NCBI RefSeq assembly: GCF_002556545.1
Contig: NZ_CP022685.1
Location: 7,108,001 to 7,172,000, forward strand
DNA length: 64,000 nucleotides
Source of the DNA: Streptomyces formicae
GTDB taxonomy: Bacteria > Actinomycetota > Actinomycetes > Streptomycetales > Streptomycetaceae
Direction of reading: 5' to 3'
The notes under the pieces were generated by a model that did no database searches, was not told the origin of the DNA, and was given only the letters and a program-made list of their open reading frames with translations. The stretch's first letter is position 1. Every line of letters begins with the position of its first letter. A program made the position numbers and the translations under genes. Positions 62,845 through 64,000 of the stretch are shown here, piece after piece.

Positions 62845-63858
62845 ATGCACCCGACCAGGACCACCCGTCCCCGCGCCCTGTTCGCCATGGGCAGGCGCCA
62901 CCGCGACGCGCTGTTCCCCGCCGCCGCGATCCGGCGGCTGGCGGCGCACGTCGACATCGACCCGGACCACGTGGCGGAGGACCTCGCCCACGAACCGGCC
63001 CTGGCGGAGGTGGAACTCCTGATCACCTCGTGGGGGTGCCCCGTCATCGACGCGGACGTGCTGGCACGCGCACCCGCCCTGAAGGCGGTCGTCCACGCGG
63101 CGGGCAGCGTCAAGCACCACGTGACACAGGCGTGTTGGGACCGGGGGCTCGCGGTGTCGTCGGCCGCGGCGGCCAACGCCGTGCCCGTCGCCGAGTACAC
63201 GGTCGCCGCGATCCTCTTCGCCAACAAGCGGGTCCTCGACATCGGCGGCCTCTACCGCGAGCACCGCGCGCCTCTCGACTGGGCGCGGCGCTTCCCCGGG
63301 TTCGGCAACCACCGCAGGACCGTGGGCGTGGTCGGCGCCTCGCTCGTCGGCCGCAAACTGCTCGAACTGCTGGTCCCCTACGACCTGGACCTGCTCGTCG
63401 CCGACCCCCACATCGACGCGGCGCGGGCCGCCGAACTGGGCGCCCGGCACGTGGAGCTCGACGAACTGATCGGCGCGTCGGACGTCGTCTCGCTGCACGC
63501 GCCCGCCCTGCCGGAGACCCACCACCTCATCGACGCGCGCAGGCTGTCGTTGATGCGGGACGGCGCCACGCTCATCAACACGGCCCGCGGGTCCCTCGTC
63601 GACACCGACGCCCTCGTCTCCGAGGCCGCGACCGGACGCATCCACGCGGTCATCGACGTCACCGAACCGGAGGTGCCGCCCGCCGATTCACCGCTCTACA
63701 CGTTGCCGAACGTCCTGCTCACCCCGCACATCGCCGGATCACTCGGCGGCGAGCTCCAGCGGATCAGCGGCAGTGCCATCGACGAGATCGAGCGTTACTG
63801 CTCCGGAAGACCCTTCGCCCATGCCGTGCGGCCCTCCGCCCTCGCGACATCGGCCTGA
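62845..63858 (+). CDS. D-isomer-specific 2-hydroxyacid dehydrogenase
   Basis: A 337-residue dehydrogenase. NAD-binding Rossmann GVVGASLVGRKL replaces the usual GxGxxG glycine with an A; the catalytic Arg/Glu region is INTARGSLVDTDALV ... DVTEPEVPPADSP, and the active-site His is in LTPHIAGSLGG. ATG 62845 with AGGAG. It is the next gene of the sugar operon, perhaps oxidising a sugar acid made from the imported sugar. Substrate unknown. Confidence 0.88.
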   Translation: MHPTRTTRPRALFAMGRRHRDALFPAAAIRRLAAHVDIDPDHVAEDLAHEPALAEVELLITSWGCPVIDADVLARAPALKAVVHAAGSVKHHVTQACWDRGLAVSSAAAANAVPVAEYTVAAILFANKRVLDIGGLYREHRAPLDWARRFPGFGNHRRTVGVVGASLVGRKLLELLVPYDLDLLVADPHIDAARAAELGARHVELDELIGASDVVSLHAPALPETHHLIDARRLSLMRDGATLINTARGSLVDTDALVSEAATGRIHAVIDVTEPEVPPADSPLYTLPNVLLTPHIAGSLGGELQRISGSAIDEIERYCSGRPFAHAVRPSALATSA

Positions 63859-63914
63859 ATCCCCCCGCATCCCCACACATCCCCGCACACCCCCCCCACA
63901 CAGAGGAGTCCCGC

Positions 63915-64000
63915 ATGCGACAACCACCCCTACCACCCGTGGGCAGGCGCCAACTGCTCCTGGCGGGTGGCGCCGTCGGGCTCGCCGCCGCGTCGGCCTC
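63915..64000 (+). CDS. Tat-exported protein (3'-truncated by the window edge)
   Basis: Only 28 residues are visible, beginning MRQPPLPPVGRRQLLLAGGA: a twin-arginine (GRRQLLL) signal and hydrophobic run. AGGAG lies 8 bp before the ATG. Probably an exported enzyme working with the sugar importer, but the product cannot be told. Confidence 0.6.
   Translation, partial: MRQPPLPPVGRRQLLLAGGAVGLAAASA

Overview
The window is a 64 kb piece of a Streptomyces (or close relative) chromosome. The support is very high GC with strong third-position GC, GTG/TTG starts behind AGGAGG-type ribosome sites, many ATGA start/stop overlaps, family-typical genes (DUF397/XRE/anti-sigma ATPase set, SigJ-type ECF factor, streptogrisin-like protease, GH92 mannosidase), a TTA codon in a secondary-metabolism gene, and a dispersed 20-bp Streptomyces-style repeat. 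I saw no rRNA, tRNA or CRISPR array.

Layout. (1) 1-3.1 kb: an AvrD / KAS III / ACP / HAD-phosphatase set, likely for a small butanolide- or syringolide-like metabolite. (2) 3.2-7.2 kb: the Hen1-Pnkp RNA repair pair. (3) 7.3-11.1 kb: arginine deiminase, ornithine carbamoyltransferase and an APC permease. (4) 11.8-19.2 kb: a complete-looking aerobic 2-aminobenzoyl-CoA (anthranilate) route, with ligase, monooxygenase/reductase fusion, enoyl-CoA hydratase, acyl-CoA dehydrogenase, RidA and a PaaX-type regulator; a shared palindrome lies upstream of both transcription units. (5) 19.3-29.8 kb: a lipoprotein, an HTH-MurA fusion, a Tat-exported amidohydrolase with LacI regulator, an old yellow enzyme with an ECF sigma factor, and aconitase. 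(6) 29.9-42 kb: a VOC protein, an MFS gene broken by an amber codon, a secreted amidase, a lipoprotein that looks like a contractile-tail tube protein, a TetR/MFS/FAD-monooxygenase module with twin operators, an orphan LanC-like cyclase with a Cys-Cys zinc site, a streptogrisin-like protease, and a stand-alone Lrp-type RAM protein coupled to a membrane protein.

(7) 42.7-48.1 kb is the most interesting part. A LysR regulator is divergent from an operon of tightly packed, mostly overlapping genes: a 61-aa (or 88-aa) peptide ending in GAHCQGGCASASLVPEIR, a tetrapyrrole-methylase-family enzyme with borosin N-methyltransferase signatures, two paralogous HPr-kinase-like P-loop proteins (the second with an in-frame ochre stop), and a two-gene ABC exporter. 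I read this as an undescribed RiPP pathway combining a split-borosin-type methyltransferase with HPrK-like kinases. The methyltransferase carries a TTA codon, which suggests bldA control.

(8) 48.4-64 kb: VOC proteins, an XRE/DUF397/ATPase set, a WYL regulator, a GH92 alpha-mannosidase, two copies of a ~109-bp composite inverted repeat, an internally deleted IS5-type transposase remnant, a TetR/F420-reductase-like pair, and a sugar ABC importer with a DeoR/LacI hybrid regulator, a 2-hydroxyacid dehydrogenase and the start of a Tat-exported protein. The last three promoters share a CTTTCGTTYG operator motif.
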